Of a stretch of 64,000 nucleotides of DNA, positions 15,966-24,545 are shown in pieces (the stretch's first letter is position 1; every line of letters begins with the position of its first letter). Both the position numbers and the translations under genes were made by a program. This DNA comes from an uncultured Eggerthella sp. GTDB lineage: Bacteria > Actinomycetota > Coriobacteriia > Coriobacteriales > Eggerthellaceae. The stretch spans positions 1 through 64,000 of the forward strand of contig UPYK01000002.1 of NCBI GenBank assembly GCA_900538545.1, written 5' to 3'. The notes under the pieces are model-generated. The model saw nothing but the letters and a program-made list of their open reading frames with translations, was not told where the DNA came from and ran no database searches.

Positions 15966-18632
15966 ATGAACGCATCGAGCAAAGTCGCATCGAACGAGCC
16001 CATTTCATCTCAACAAGAGGGAGGCGCTGCGTTTCATGAGCCGCAAGCGATCGAGGTGCGCGGTGCGCGCGTGCACAATCTAAAGAACATCGATGTGGAT
16101 GTTCCGCTGCGTGAGCTGGTGGGTATTGCGGGCGTTTCGGGCTCGGGAAAGAGCTCGCTGGCGCTTGGGGTGCTCTATGCTGAAGGAAGCAGGCGGTATC
16201 TTGAGGCGCTTTCGACGTATACCCGCAGGCGCATCAGCCAAACTACGCGCGCACAAGTTGATGAGGTGCTCCATGTTCCAGCTGCTATTGCCTTGCGTCA
16301 GCGGCCAGGGGCGGGCGGCGTGCATTCGACCTTCGGAACGTCGACCGAATTGCTCAATTATCTGCGCTTATTGTTCTCTCGTCTCGGCAGTCATGAATGT
16401 CCCAATGGTCACCATGTGCCTCCAAGTTTGAACGTTGCCGCCGAAAAACCGCTCGAATGTCCGATCTGTCATGTGGAATTCTATGGGCCAAGCGCTGAAG
16501 ATCTGGCGTTCAACAGCGCGGGCGCTTGCCCAACATGCGGCGGAACAGGCGTGGTGCGCGAAGTGGACGAGAGCACCCTTATCGCAGACCCCAAGCTTAC
16601 GCTTGAAGAAGGGGCGGTTGCACCTTGGCGTCAGCTCATGTGGTCGCTCATGCCGCAGGTCGCGAAGGAAATGGGTGTACGCATCGATGTTCCGTATTGC
16701 GAGCTGACTCCTAAGGAGCAGGATATCGTTCTGCATGGCCCGATGGAAAAGAAGCATATTCTCTATGTGCCGAAGAACAAGGACCATGCCACCGAGCTCG
16801 ATTTCACGTATTACAGTGCGGTGAACACGGTGAAGAATGCGCTTTCTAAAGTGAAGGATGACAAAGGTCTTGCGCGCGTTGCCAAGTTCTTGAAGCAAGA
16901 GGCATGCCCCGATTGCGGTGGCTCGCGTCTTTCGAAACGTGCGCGTTCTTCGCTGCTTGATGGGAAGAACCTGGCCGAAGCAACAGCACTCACGCTCGAT
17001 GAATTGAGCCGGTGGCTGCCTACGATTCCCGCAAGCTTGCCTGAAGATATGCAGCCTATGGCACGCGCGATCATCGCCGAAACGCAAGAGCCGATCGAGC
17101 GTTTGCAGCAGCTGGGACTTGGGTATTTGAGCCTCGATCGTGCGAGCGCAACGCTTTCCAATGGAGAGCGTCAGCGCGTGGCTTTCGCCCGTGCGGTGCG
17201 AAGTCGTACGACCGGGGTGCTCTATGTGCTCGATGAGCCTTCAATCGGTCTTCATCCTTCCAACGTCGAAGGCTTGCTGGGTGTGATGGATGATCTGCTT
17301 GGCGATGGCAATTCGGTTGTTGTGATCGATCATGATGTGCGCGTGCTCGAGCAAGTGAATTGGATCATCGAGATAGGGCCGGGATCTGGCGCGCACGGGG
17401 GACGCGTGATCGCGCAGGGAACGGTAGATGAGGTGGAGAACGATCCCGCCTCACGCATTGGGTCCTATCTTTCGGGCAAACGCAAAGTGGCTGTGCGCAG
17501 TCGCGTTGCGAAGGCCCACTTGTTCGATGAAGGAGCGATCCATCTCGAAACAGGCACGATCCATACCGTGAAGCCGCTTTCGGTCGATTTTCCGATTGCG
17601 CGCCTTACGTCGATCACGGGCGTCTCGGGTTCGGGGAAGACGACGCTCATCTTGGAAAGCTTGGTGCCGGCGCTTGTTGCGAGCTTCGCAGGGAAAGCGC
17701 TGCCCGCGCACGTTCATCAGGTCGACCCAGGAGGTATCGAGCGTGTTCACCTGATCGATTCGACGCCGATCGGTGCCAACATTCGCTCGACGGTTGCAAC
17801 CTATTCGGGGGTGCTCGATATCTTGCGCAAGTCTTTTGCCGCGTTGCCAGCAGCGAAGGAGCGCGGGCTTAAAGCGGGTGCCTTCTCCTACAACACCGGC
17901 AGCTTGCGGTGTCCGACCTGCGATGGAACGGGGCAGATATCGCTTGATGTGCAGTTCTTGCCCGATGTAGACATTCCCTGCCCTGATTGTGGCGGTTCGC
18001 GTTATGGCAAAGAGGGCTATCAGATCCGGTTGCCGTTGCAAGTTTTGCCAGATGAGCGGGATGAGCAGGATGAGCTCAATGGGGAGCTCGAACAGGACGA
18101 AGCAGATGAGCTAGTCGAATCTATCAACGCGTCCGAAACCGCGCATGATGATGAACTTTCACTCCCTGAAATCCTGGCGCTTACGGTCGACCAACTTTTG
18201 GCGCTGAGTGGAAACCTGCCGAGCGTAGCCGTGAAGTTGCGCACGCTCTCCGAGCTTGGCTTGGGCTATCTTACCTTTGGGGAAGCAACGCCCGCTCTTT
18301 CGGGCGGTGAGGCGCAACGATTGAAACTTGCAGGTGAGATGCACAAAAAGCAACAGGGGGCTCTATTCGTCTTCGACGAACCTACTATTGGTCTGCATCC
18401 GCACGATGTTGAGGTATTGCTGCGTGTATTGCAGCGCTTGATCGATAAAGGAGCAACGGTGATCGTGATCGAGCACGATTTGGATATGATCGCGAACTCG
18501 GATTACGTGATCGATCTTGGTCCAGGCGGAGGCGAGGCTGGCGGCAAGGTGGTTGCCACGGGCACGCCAGAAGATATAGCGGCGAACCCTCAGAGCATCA
18601 CCGGCAAATATCTTTTACTTGACCTGGAGTGA
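15966..18632 (+). CDS. UvrA2-type ABC ATPase (excinuclease A paralogue)
   Basis: 888 residues with two ABC modules. Walker A sites are GVSGSGKSSLALG (about 50) and GVSGSGKTTLILE (about 560). Signature motifs are LSNGERQRVAFARAV and LSGGEAQRLKLAGEM. Zinc modules with paired CPxC sites are present, for example CPICHVEF/CPTCGGTG and CPTCDGTG/CPDCGGSR. Between the first Walker A and the first zinc pair the usual UvrB-binding domain is largely missing, which is the hallmark of class II UvrA (UvrA2). Such paralogues are linked to DNA-damage or DNA-binding drug tolerance rather than core NER. No uvrB or uvrC is nearby. An acidic insertion near residue 695 is variable. Confidence 0.85.
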   Translation: MNASSKVASNEPISSQQEGGAAFHEPQAIEVRGARVHNLKNIDVDVPLRELVGIAGVSGSGKSSLALGVLYAEGSRRYLEALSTYTRRRISQTTRAQVDEVLHVPAAIALRQRPGAGGVHSTFGTSTELLNYLRLLFSRLGSHECPNGHHVPPSLNVAAEKPLECPICHVEFYGPSAEDLAFNSAGACPTCGGTGVVREVDESTLIADPKLTLEEGAVAPWRQLMWSLMPQVAKEMGVRIDVPYCELTPKEQDIVLHGPMEKKHILYVPKNKDHATELDFTYYSAVNTVKNALSKVKDDKGLARVAKFLKQEACPDCGGSRLSKRARSSLLDGKNLAEATALTLDELSRWLPTIPASLPEDMQPMARAIIAETQEPIERLQQLGLGYLSLDRASATLSNGERQRVAFARAVRSRTTGVLYVLDEPSIGLHPSNVEGLLGVMDDLLGDGNSVVVIDHDVRVLEQVNWIIEIGPGSGAHGGRVIAQGTVDEVENDPASRIGSYLSGKRKVAVRSRVAKAHLFDEGAIHLETGTIHTVKPLSVDFPIARLTSITGVSGSGKTTLILESLVPALVASFAGKALPAHVHQVDPGGIERVHLIDSTPIGANIRSTVATYSGVLDILRKSFAALPAAKERGLKAGAFSYNTGSLRCPTCDGTGQISLDVQFLPDVDIPCPDCGGSRYGKEGYQIRLPLQVLPDERDEQDELNGELEQDEADELVESINASETAHDDELSLPEILALTVDQLLALSGNLPSVAVKLRTLSELGLGYLTFGEATPALSGGEAQRLKLAGEMHKKQQGALFVFDEPTIGLHPHDVEVLLRVLQRLIDKGATVIVIEHDLDMIANSDYVIDLGPGGGEAGGKVVATGTPEDIAANPQSITGKYLLLDLE

Positions 18633-18665
18633 TGCGCTGTTCCTTAAGGCTATGCAGCATAGAAG

Positions 18666-18710
18666 GCATAAGGTGTAGTGAACAGTATGCCCTTCACGCT
18701 TACCTTATGC
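18666..18710. terminator. Convergent hairpin between UvrA2 and symporter genes
   Basis: Perfect 9-bp arms, GCATAAGGT (18666-18674) and ACCTTATGC (18702-18710). The right arm includes the stop codon of the minus-strand symporter. No strong T-run, so terminator function is moderate. Confidence 0.4.
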
Positions 18711-20165
18711 TTCCCAGTTCGGTTTATCCGGGTTGCTCGTATTGATGCCTTCTTCGTGTTCGCGTTCGATCTTCGCTGCGGCCTTACCCCACGATTTACC
18801 TGCCGTACGTGCGCAAGCTGCAACGCCGCCACCGAGAGCGATCAGGCCGATAACGTTCGGGAGAACCATGAGCTGATTGAACATGTCGGCAAGTTCCCAT
18901 ACCAGGTCATTTGAGAGCAACGAGCCCATGAAGATGAAAATGAGCGCAATAACGGTGAACACCGGAACTGCCTTCTTGCCAAAGAGATACTGAACGTTGA
19001 TCTTTGCGAACAGGTTCCAGCTCAAGATCGTAGAGAATGCGAAGAACAGCAAGCAGATAGCCACAAACACATTGCCACCCACTTCGCCGAACATCGAACC
19101 GAATGCGAGCTGCGCCATGTTGGTCTTGTCGATGCCTTCGTAAGCACCTTGAGCCAGTGCGCCGTTGCCCGTGTAGAGCACGCTGATAACAACGAGCGCG
19201 GTGATGGTAACCACGATGAAGGTGTCAACGAAAACGCCGATCAGCGCAACGGTTCCCTGCTCGTGCGGGTTCTTCACGTTTGCCTGTGCGTGAGCGTGCG
19301 GGGTAGAACCCATGCCCGCTTCGTTCGAGAAGAGACCGCGCTTCGCACCTTGTGCAAGCGCTGCCAGGATACCAAAGGTCACGCCGCCGATCTCTGCCTG
19401 CGGATTGAATGCGCAAGAGAAGATGAGTGCGAACGCTTCGCCGGTTGCAGGGAGATTCGCAAGCAGCACGATAAGGCCGCCGATCAAGTAAACGATCGCC
19501 ATGAGCGGAACGATCTTTTCCGTAACGACCGCCAAGCGTCCAACGCCGCCGATGAACACGTAAGCAGCGATCGCAACAACCGCGATGCCCCACACCCATG
19601 CGGGAATGCCGAAAGCAGTTTCGCAGGTCGAAGCGATGGAGTTCGATTGCACCATGCATCCCATGAAGCCGAGTGCGAGGATGATCGCAACTGAGAAGAA
19701 GCCAGCAAGGAAGGTGCCGAACTTGCCGCGGAATGCGGTCTTGATGTAGTAGACCGGACCGCCGTGAACGATGCCTTCGCTATCGACGATACGCGTCTTT
19801 TGTGCGAGCACCGCCTCGGCGTAGTTCGTGGCCATGCCTAAAAATGCGATGAGCCACATCCAGAAAATCGCACCAGGGCCACCGATCAAGATCGCGCCGC
19901 ACGCACCAACGATGTTGCCAGTGCCGACCTGCGCCGCAATAGCAGTGGTGAGCGCTTGGAAGGAGCTCATGCCGCTCTTCTCCTTTTTGCCGAAGAGCGA
20001 AAAGCCGCCGAACACACGCTTCCAGCCTTCTCCGAAGCAGCGGATCTGCACGAAGCGCGTTCGGATGGTGAAGTAGAGGCCTGCGCCGATGAGCAAGATG
20101 ATCAGCACGTAATTCGAAAGATAGGAATTGATGGTAACAACGATGTTCAGCAAGGCTTCTTCCAT
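18705..20165 (-). CDS. Alanine/glycine:cation symporter (AGCS family)
   Basis: 486-residue polytopic protein with family blocks GTGNIVGACGAILIGGPGA, FLGMATNYAEAVLAQKTR and LFSNEAGMGSTPHAHA. It imports alanine or glycine with Na+ or H+. A second member lies at 38518-40020 in this window. The family identity is clear; the exact amino acid is not. It is a stand-alone gene. Its neighbour two genes upstream on the map is a bile salt hydrolase, which releases glycine from glyco-conjugates, but no operon links them. Confidence 0.9.
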   Translation of the reverse strand: MEEALLNIVVTINSYLSNYVLIILLIGAGLYFTIRTRFVQIRCFGEGWKRVFGGFSLFGKKEKSGMSSFQALTTAIAAQVGTGNIVGACGAILIGGPGAIFWMWLIAFLGMATNYAEAVLAQKTRIVDSEGIVHGGPVYYIKTAFRGKFGTFLAGFFSVAIILALGFMGCMVQSNSIASTCETAFGIPAWVWGIAVVAIAAYVFIGGVGRLAVVTEKIVPLMAIVYLIGGLIVLLANLPATGEAFALIFSCAFNPQAEIGGVTFGILAALAQGAKRGLFSNEAGMGSTPHAHAQANVKNPHEQGTVALIGVFVDTFIVVTITALVVISVLYTGNGALAQGAYEGIDKTNMAQLAFGSMFGEVGGNVFVAICLLFFAFSTILSWNLFAKINVQYLFGKKAVPVFTVIALIFIFMGSLLSNDLVWELADMFNQLMVLPNVIGLIALGGGVAACARTAGKSWGKAAAKIEREHEEGINTSNPDKPNWEA

Positions 20166-20512
20166 GGCTTGGGCTCTCCAGCGCCCTTGATGGTCAGGAC
20201 TATTTTGGATTATGCGTAATTGTGTTGATTTAGAGGATTAAAGCAACAGTCGTTATTCTACTGAACTTCACTGTGCTGCAAGAGAGATTTAGGTGCTTTG
20301 CTGTAATAAAGTGCTCGGTGGTCGAACTTCACGTGAGCGAAGCAAGATCGAGATTCGACCGCGGGGGGATCGGGTAACCGTGAAAAGTAGATGAATCGGA
20401 TGGATCGTCTAGTCAAATAGAATCCCGAGAAGCTTCGTCTGTTGGTTCCACCAGGGCGTTTTTCTACGATAGAAGAAGGAAAAACGACCAACAACGAAGA
20501 AGGGAATTCGCT
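20166..20512. promoter_or_regulatory. Divergent control region between symporter and CrtC-like gene
   Basis: 347 bases with no gene. It holds the 5' regions of both divergent genes. On the right side a GATCGTCTA motif (20403-20411) is followed by a TAGAAT (20418-20423) that could be a -10. A long hairpin then lies just before the CrtC-like start. No strong -35 seen. Confidence 0.4.
20433..20499 (+). promoter_or_regulatory. 67-nt leader hairpin before the CrtC-like start codon
   Basis: Nested pairing: CTTCGT (20433-20438) with ACGAAG (20494-20499), GTTGGT (20441-20446) with ACCAAC (20487-20492), and CGTTTTTC (20457-20464) with GAAAAACG (20479-20486). A 10-nt bulge sits on the left side. The structure ends 13 bases before the ATG, next to the ribosome-binding site AAGAAGGG. 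Confidence 0.5.
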
Positions 20513-21622
20513 ATGACGGTAGAAACAGCACGACTATGCACCGAAGACCGGGACTATCGCCGCTACGGGATCGAGAAGGGCAACCCGCAGCCGTTCGAGG
20601 ACGACATGCACACGCCAGGTGGCAAGGGAACCTTCGAATGGTGGTACACCGATGCGAATTTCGACGACGGCACCACCGTGGTGGCAATCTGGTTCACGAA
20701 GAACTACTTCGATGTGGCCGGCCCGGCTTGGCCGACGGTCGATCTCGAGATCACGCTCAAGGACGGCACGCGCATCAATCCGGTGGTCCACGGGCAGAAG
20801 GGCGTCCCGGTAAGGAAGTCAGGCGGTCCGTGCGACGTGCAGATCGAGAAATGCTACATCAAATACGATGAGGGGCGCTATGTGCTCCACTTCGATAACG
20901 GCGATTACGTCTACGACGCGGTTATGACGCCGACCACGCCCATGTGGCGCCCCGACACCGGCATCTGGAATTTCGGCGACCTCGAATACGGTTGGTTCGT
21001 CGCTGCTCCTACGGCAGATGTGGAGGCTACGCTCACCATGAAGGGCGTGACCAAGCGCCTGAAAGGCACTGGCTATCACGATCACAACTGGGGTTACACT
21101 GGCCTCGAGAACATGATGAACCACTGGTATTGGGGCCGCGCCAAGGTGGGCGACTACACGGTCATCGCGTGCGACATCATCGCCGAGAAGAAATACGGCA
21201 ATAAGCGTCTGCCGGTGTTCATGATCGCTAAGGACGGCGAGATCTTGAACGACGATGCTTCGATCACGAAGGTCGAGCGCTCCGATACGCACATCAACGA
21301 TTTCACCAAGAAGTTTATGGATGACACGCTCGTCTATTATCAGGACGTGAGCCCTGATGAAAAGTATGTGATCACCTTCGAACGCAAACGCGATATCATG
21401 CCGCGCAGCCTTCTTGAAGTCGTCTCGCCCGTGAAGCGATTCTTCGCGAAGCTGGTGGGCATGAACCCGACCTACATGCGCGTTATGGGCGACGTTACGG
21501 TGGATGTTGAGCGCAACGGCGAATTCGACCACGTAACCGAAGAAGGCCTCTGGGAGCAGTACTTCCTCGGCAGCAATAAGGAGGCGATCATTGAGGGCGT
21601 GTGTTATCCGGTGAGCGCCTAG
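20513..21622 (+). CDS. CrtC/AttH-like lipocalin-fold protein (carotenoid 1,2-hydratase superfamily)
   Basis: 369 residues, no signal peptide. The N-terminal EWWYTDANFDDG segment and the central GTGYHDHNWGYTG segment are the two hallmark motifs of the AttH/CrtC lipocalin-like superfamily, whose members include hydroxyneurosporene synthase and lipid-binding proteins. The conserved His-Asp-His-Asn cluster is a good candidate active site. It is divergent from the oxidoreductase operon at 21.7-25.7 kb only in orientation; the two blocks converge at about 21.7 kb. The neighbourhood suggests chemistry on an isoprenoid, steroid or other lipid substrate. No carotenoid genes (crtB, crtI) are seen, so a literal carotenoid function is not claimed. 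Confidence 0.7.
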   Translation: MTVETARLCTEDRDYRRYGIEKGNPQPFEDDMHTPGGKGTFEWWYTDANFDDGTTVVAIWFTKNYFDVAGPAWPTVDLEITLKDGTRINPVVHGQKGVPVRKSGGPCDVQIEKCYIKYDEGRYVLHFDNGDYVYDAVMTPTTPMWRPDTGIWNFGDLEYGWFVAAPTADVEATLTMKGVTKRLKGTGYHDHNWGYTGLENMMNHWYWGRAKVGDYTVIACDIIAEKKYGNKRLPVFMIAKDGEILNDDASITKVERSDTHINDFTKKFMDDTLVYYQDVSPDEKYVITFERKRDIMPRSLLEVVSPVKRFFAKLVGMNPTYMRVMGDVTVDVERNGEFDHVTEEGLWEQYFLGSNKEAIIEGVCYPVSA

Positions 21623-21626
21623 CGAT

Positions 21627-21690
21627 GTGGCGAAGCGGGCGCTCTCTTGCTCGGAACGAGTGCTCGCCCGAACACGGTGCTCGTCGCCAC
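21627..21690. terminator. Nested hairpin between convergent genes
   Basis: Three nested stems: GTGGCGA/TCGCCAC (21627-21633, 21684-21690), GGGCG/CGCCC (21637-21641, 21665-21669), and CTCG/CGAG (21650-21660). No T-run. Probably a structural 3' end for the convergent transcripts. Confidence 0.4.
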
Positions 21691-21720
21691 TCGTAGTGAT
21701 TCCGGCTTCGGCCGATCTCG

Positions 21721-22260
21721 TTATTCCAATGTGGCCTGCAATGGTTCTTTCCTGAGGAAGTCCGGTGCGCATTGCCAGATCGCATCGAGAACGACCTCGA
21801 AGGACCATTGCAGATCGCAACGACACCATTGCAGGAAGACGTCGACGATTCCGCAGAGATAGACATCGATCTTGAGCTTGAGCAAGAGCTTTTCGTCGGG
21901 CGAAAGACTCGGGCTCAGGTGTTGCTCGTAGCTCGCTTGCTGAAGCCACTCGAGGATCGTGTCGCGGAAGTTGTTCTGGCCGGCATGATCGGGCAGCTGT
22001 CGGAAAAACCCCTTGTGATGCTGTGCGAACGCGAAGGCGTGACGGATATTCTCGACCGTGTTGATCGGCAAGCCGCTCTGCACGAGATGGCTGATCGGGA
22101 TGTAGCTGACGAGATCGTTCATGTCGCGGAAGTTGTTGTAGAACGTCTGCCGGGCAGTATGGGTCTCTTTGATGAGCGCGGTAACGGTGATGCGGTTCAG
22201 CGGCTGGGTCTCGCAGAGACGCAGCAGCGTATCGCAATACAGCTTCTTCGTATCCGCCAT
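21721..22260 (-). CDS. TetR-family regulator, paralogue A of the redox cluster
   Basis: 179 residues. N-terminal helix-turn-helix with ITVTALIKETHTARQTFYNNF, typical of TetR/AcrR proteins. The ligand domain contains KGFFRQLPDHAGQNNFRDT and FLQWCRCDLQW. Both blocks recur in the regulator at 25893-26462, so the two are clear paralogues. The ATG lies one base after the stop of the ferredoxin gene, making it the last gene of the four-gene minus-strand operon. That position implies feedback control of the cluster. Effector unknown. Confidence 0.85.
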   Translation of the reverse strand: MADTKKLYCDTLLRLCETQPLNRITVTALIKETHTARQTFYNNFRDMNDLVSYIPISHLVQSGLPINTVENIRHAFAFAQHHKGFFRQLPDHAGQNNFRDTILEWLQQASYEQHLSPSLSPDEKLLLKLKIDVYLCGIVDVFLQWCRCDLQWSFEVVLDAIWQCAPDFLRKEPLQATLE

Positions 22261-22261
22261 G

Positions 22262-23584
22262 TTATTTGCGGTAGATGCCGGGGACGATTTTGAGTTGAGC
22301 TTGGTCGTGGAAGTAGTCCTTGATGCTTCCGAGCATGGGCATCGTCTGCTTCACCGAGATCGCACCTTCCGGGCAGCGAGACCGGCAATAGCCGCAACCG
22401 AGACACACCTCTTGGTTCACGACCATCTTCCCGTCGCTCTCGCGAAAATGAATGGCATCCTGAGGGCAATAGTCGATCTGGCATTTGCCGCAACCGACAC
22501 AGCGATCGTGGTCGACCACCGCGGTCCAGCCGCTTGGCAGGAAGCCGCGCTTGATGTTGCGCGGGCCGTTCTTCGAGAGGTTCATGCCCACGCAGCAGCA
22601 CGGACAGCAAAAACAGATCTCGAGGAACGAGTCCATTTGGTCATTGCGAAAACCCCAGATCAACTGTTCGACCTGCACCCAAAGCGACTGACAGGTGAGC
22701 CCGAGCGCCGCAGCGCGTTCCACGCGTTCGTACGCCTCTTCTTTCGTGAGCTCGACCGCCATGCCGTGATCGACCACTACGCGACCGCCGAGATCGAGGA
22801 AGAGGCAGGCGAGGTCGTGCGGATAGCTCTGGCAGTCGCTGCCAGCGCGGCAAAGACATTCTTTCATGCCGCCGATGAACTCCGCTTCATCGATCGCCTT
22901 CTTCACTAGATCGATCGGCAGCGTGACCGTTGCCATATCACGCTCGATGTCGTTCGAGATGGTCTCGTTCAGCTGGATGGTCTTGGTCGAAGTGGTGCCG
23001 TGATGGTGGCTACCGCACGAGCAACTTGCTTCCGTCGTTTCCTTCGCGCCTTCCACCTTCGTCGCGCTCTTTTCCGGTCGCGGGGCAAGCCGTTCGAGCT
23101 TGCAAGCGAAGGCCCCCTTCGCTGCTTCGGGATTCTTGTGGACGACGTAGTTGTTATAACGAGCCGTTCCGGGGCGGTCTTCGTCGACATCGACGTTGAG
23201 GTTGAAGGCGAAGCCGGCGGAATAAGAATCCTCGGGCGGGTCGAACATCATCGCCTTGCGATAGAGCTTGTCGCCGATCGAACCGGGCTTTCCCAGGTGC
23301 TTCGACAGGTCGAGGATCTTCTTGAAGACCTTCAGCACTACCTTCCAATTCCATTGGCGTGCAGAGGTGTGCGTGACGATGAAGTTCTTGATCCCGAGGC
23401 CGTTGGGCTTGTTCTGGTAAAGCGGACGTGGGCTGGGACCGGCGCTCTTCCTGCTGAGCCGCTCCTCGTCAAGGAAGAGCACATTGCCCTGTTCGTCGAT
23501 ATTGGTGTAGAACGCGGGAAGCGCTCCGTCGGCCGGCTCTTCGCCGGTGTAGGTGAGCACGCGTTCGGTTTCTCTCTTCTCCAT
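22262..23584 (-). CDS. Iron-sulfur protein with two 4Fe-4S clusters and extra cysteine motifs
   Basis: 440 residues. The C-terminus holds two ferredoxin motifs, CVGCGKCQIDYCPQD and CLGCGYCRSRCPEG. Before them are CLCRAGSDCQSYPHDLAC and the cysteine-dense ICFCCPCCCVGMN, an arrangement seen in a widespread anaerobic 4Fe-4S protein family. Residues 1-190 have no recognised domain. A linker near 190-210 is Cys/His rich (CSCGSHHHG). No signal peptide or membrane helix. It sits between the SRPBCC protein (33-bp gap) and TetR (1-bp gap) in one operon, so it probably shuttles electrons to or from the FAD oxidoreductase. The function is inferred from context. Confidence 0.75.
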   Translation of the reverse strand: MEKRETERVLTYTGEEPADGALPAFYTNIDEQGNVLFLDEERLSRKSAGPSPRPLYQNKPNGLGIKNFIVTHTSARQWNWKVVLKVFKKILDLSKHLGKPGSIGDKLYRKAMMFDPPEDSYSAGFAFNLNVDVDEDRPGTARYNNYVVHKNPEAAKGAFACKLERLAPRPEKSATKVEGAKETTEASCSCGSHHHGTTSTKTIQLNETISNDIERDMATVTLPIDLVKKAIDEAEFIGGMKECLCRAGSDCQSYPHDLACLFLDLGGRVVVDHGMAVELTKEEAYERVERAAALGLTCQSLWVQVEQLIWGFRNDQMDSFLEICFCCPCCCVGMNLSKNGPRNIKRGFLPSGWTAVVDHDRCVGCGKCQIDYCPQDAIHFRESDGKMVVNQEVCLGCGYCRSRCPEGAISVKQTMPMLGSIKDYFHDQAQLKIVPGIYRK

Positions 23585-23617
23585 CAGAGCCTCCTTGAAA
23601 CGTTTCGCATCTTCGTG

Positions 23618-24505
23618 CTAGGCAGCACGGTCCATCTGCGAGCTTTGGTATTCCAGAATCTTGTTGGCGCGACGCAGCTGCGCGTCTTTGCAGGCGAGCT
23701 TGCCCATCTTCGCTGCCATGCGGTGCATCATGAAGTTCGAGGGGACGCCCCACTGCAACGCAAGCCGTGCGATGGTCGCCTTCGAGGTGTTCTCGGGCCA
23801 CCATGCTTGTAGGTAGCTCACGAAATGCGTGCCTTCACCGTTGTTGGTGGGCTGGAGGATGAAGTTCCAGGTCCACGCGAACCCTTTCATCCATTTCGGT
23901 CGCCAAGCAACCGCAAGATCCTGCGTCGGTTTGAAGCGCGTGTCGGAGTAGGTGAGGATGTATTCGTTGGGTTTCACGTCCACGACACCCGTGCCCATCC
24001 CGTTTTGATGATAGTACATCCAGTCGCCTGGCTTGACGCTCTGCCATTCAGGGCGAATCGTGTAATCGTTGCAGATATGGAAGCCAAAGAATCGCTCAAG
24101 ATGCTGGAAGCTGTAGAATCCGGCCTTGGTCAGGTTCATCTGGGCGAGATACGGGTAGAAGTCTTCTGGCGCGCAATCGAAATCGAACGATTGACCTCCC
24201 GTGATGCGAATGTCTTCCGGGCTGAAGATGTCGTGGCCGGGCAGCGTTTCTTCGCAGGCTCGTATCTCTTCTTTCGGGCTGCTGTGCGCCATGCCGTAGC
24301 CGAGCAGCACCACGATGCCGACGAGCGCGATCGCGACGCAGCCGATAACGGTCGGAAGCCATCCGAACTGGACCCAGCAGAAGGCGATGATCGCAGCGAC
24401 GAGGATCACGCAGAACCAAACTTGGGGCCACACGCGGGCGCGCTGGTTTTTGAGGTGCGCTTCGTCGAGCGGAGTGGCGGGGATATAGGGGTTGACTGTG
24501 CTCAT
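23618..24505 (-). CDS. Membrane-anchored SRPBCC (polyketide-cyclase-like) protein
   Basis: 295 residues. Two N-terminal membrane helices at about 27-48 and 51-72 precede a soluble domain. The segment PEDFYPYLAQMNLTKAGFYS followed by HLERFFG and VKPGDWMYYHQNG matches the SRPBCC family pattern in which a long cavity binds hydrophobic ligands. Together with an FAD oxidoreductase, an Fe-S protein and a lipocalin-fold CrtC-like protein it suggests a membrane-proximal pathway on a hydrophobic substrate. No catalytic residues can be assigned. The start ATG 24505 follows AAAGGAG. Confidence 0.6.
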   Translation of the reverse strand: MSTVNPYIPATPLDEAHLKNQRARVWPQVWFCVILVAAIIAFCWVQFGWLPTVIGCVAIALVGIVVLLGYGMAHSSPKEEIRACEETLPGHDIFSPEDIRITGGQSFDFDCAPEDFYPYLAQMNLTKAGFYSFQHLERFFGFHICNDYTIRPEWQSVKPGDWMYYHQNGMGTGVVDVKPNEYILTYSDTRFKPTQDLAVAWRPKWMKGFAWTWNFILQPTNNGEGTHFVSYLQAWWPENTSKATIARLALQWGVPSNFMMHRMAAKMGKLACKDAQLRRANKILEYQSSQMDRAA

Positions 24506-24545
24506 GGGGTAGCTCCTTTCGATCGGAGGGTTCGCCTTCAGGTTC

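Noticed and set aside
20513..21622. Carotenoid biosynthesis cluster
   Set aside because: No phytoene synthase or true carotenoid desaturase is present; CrtC-like proteins have wider roles.
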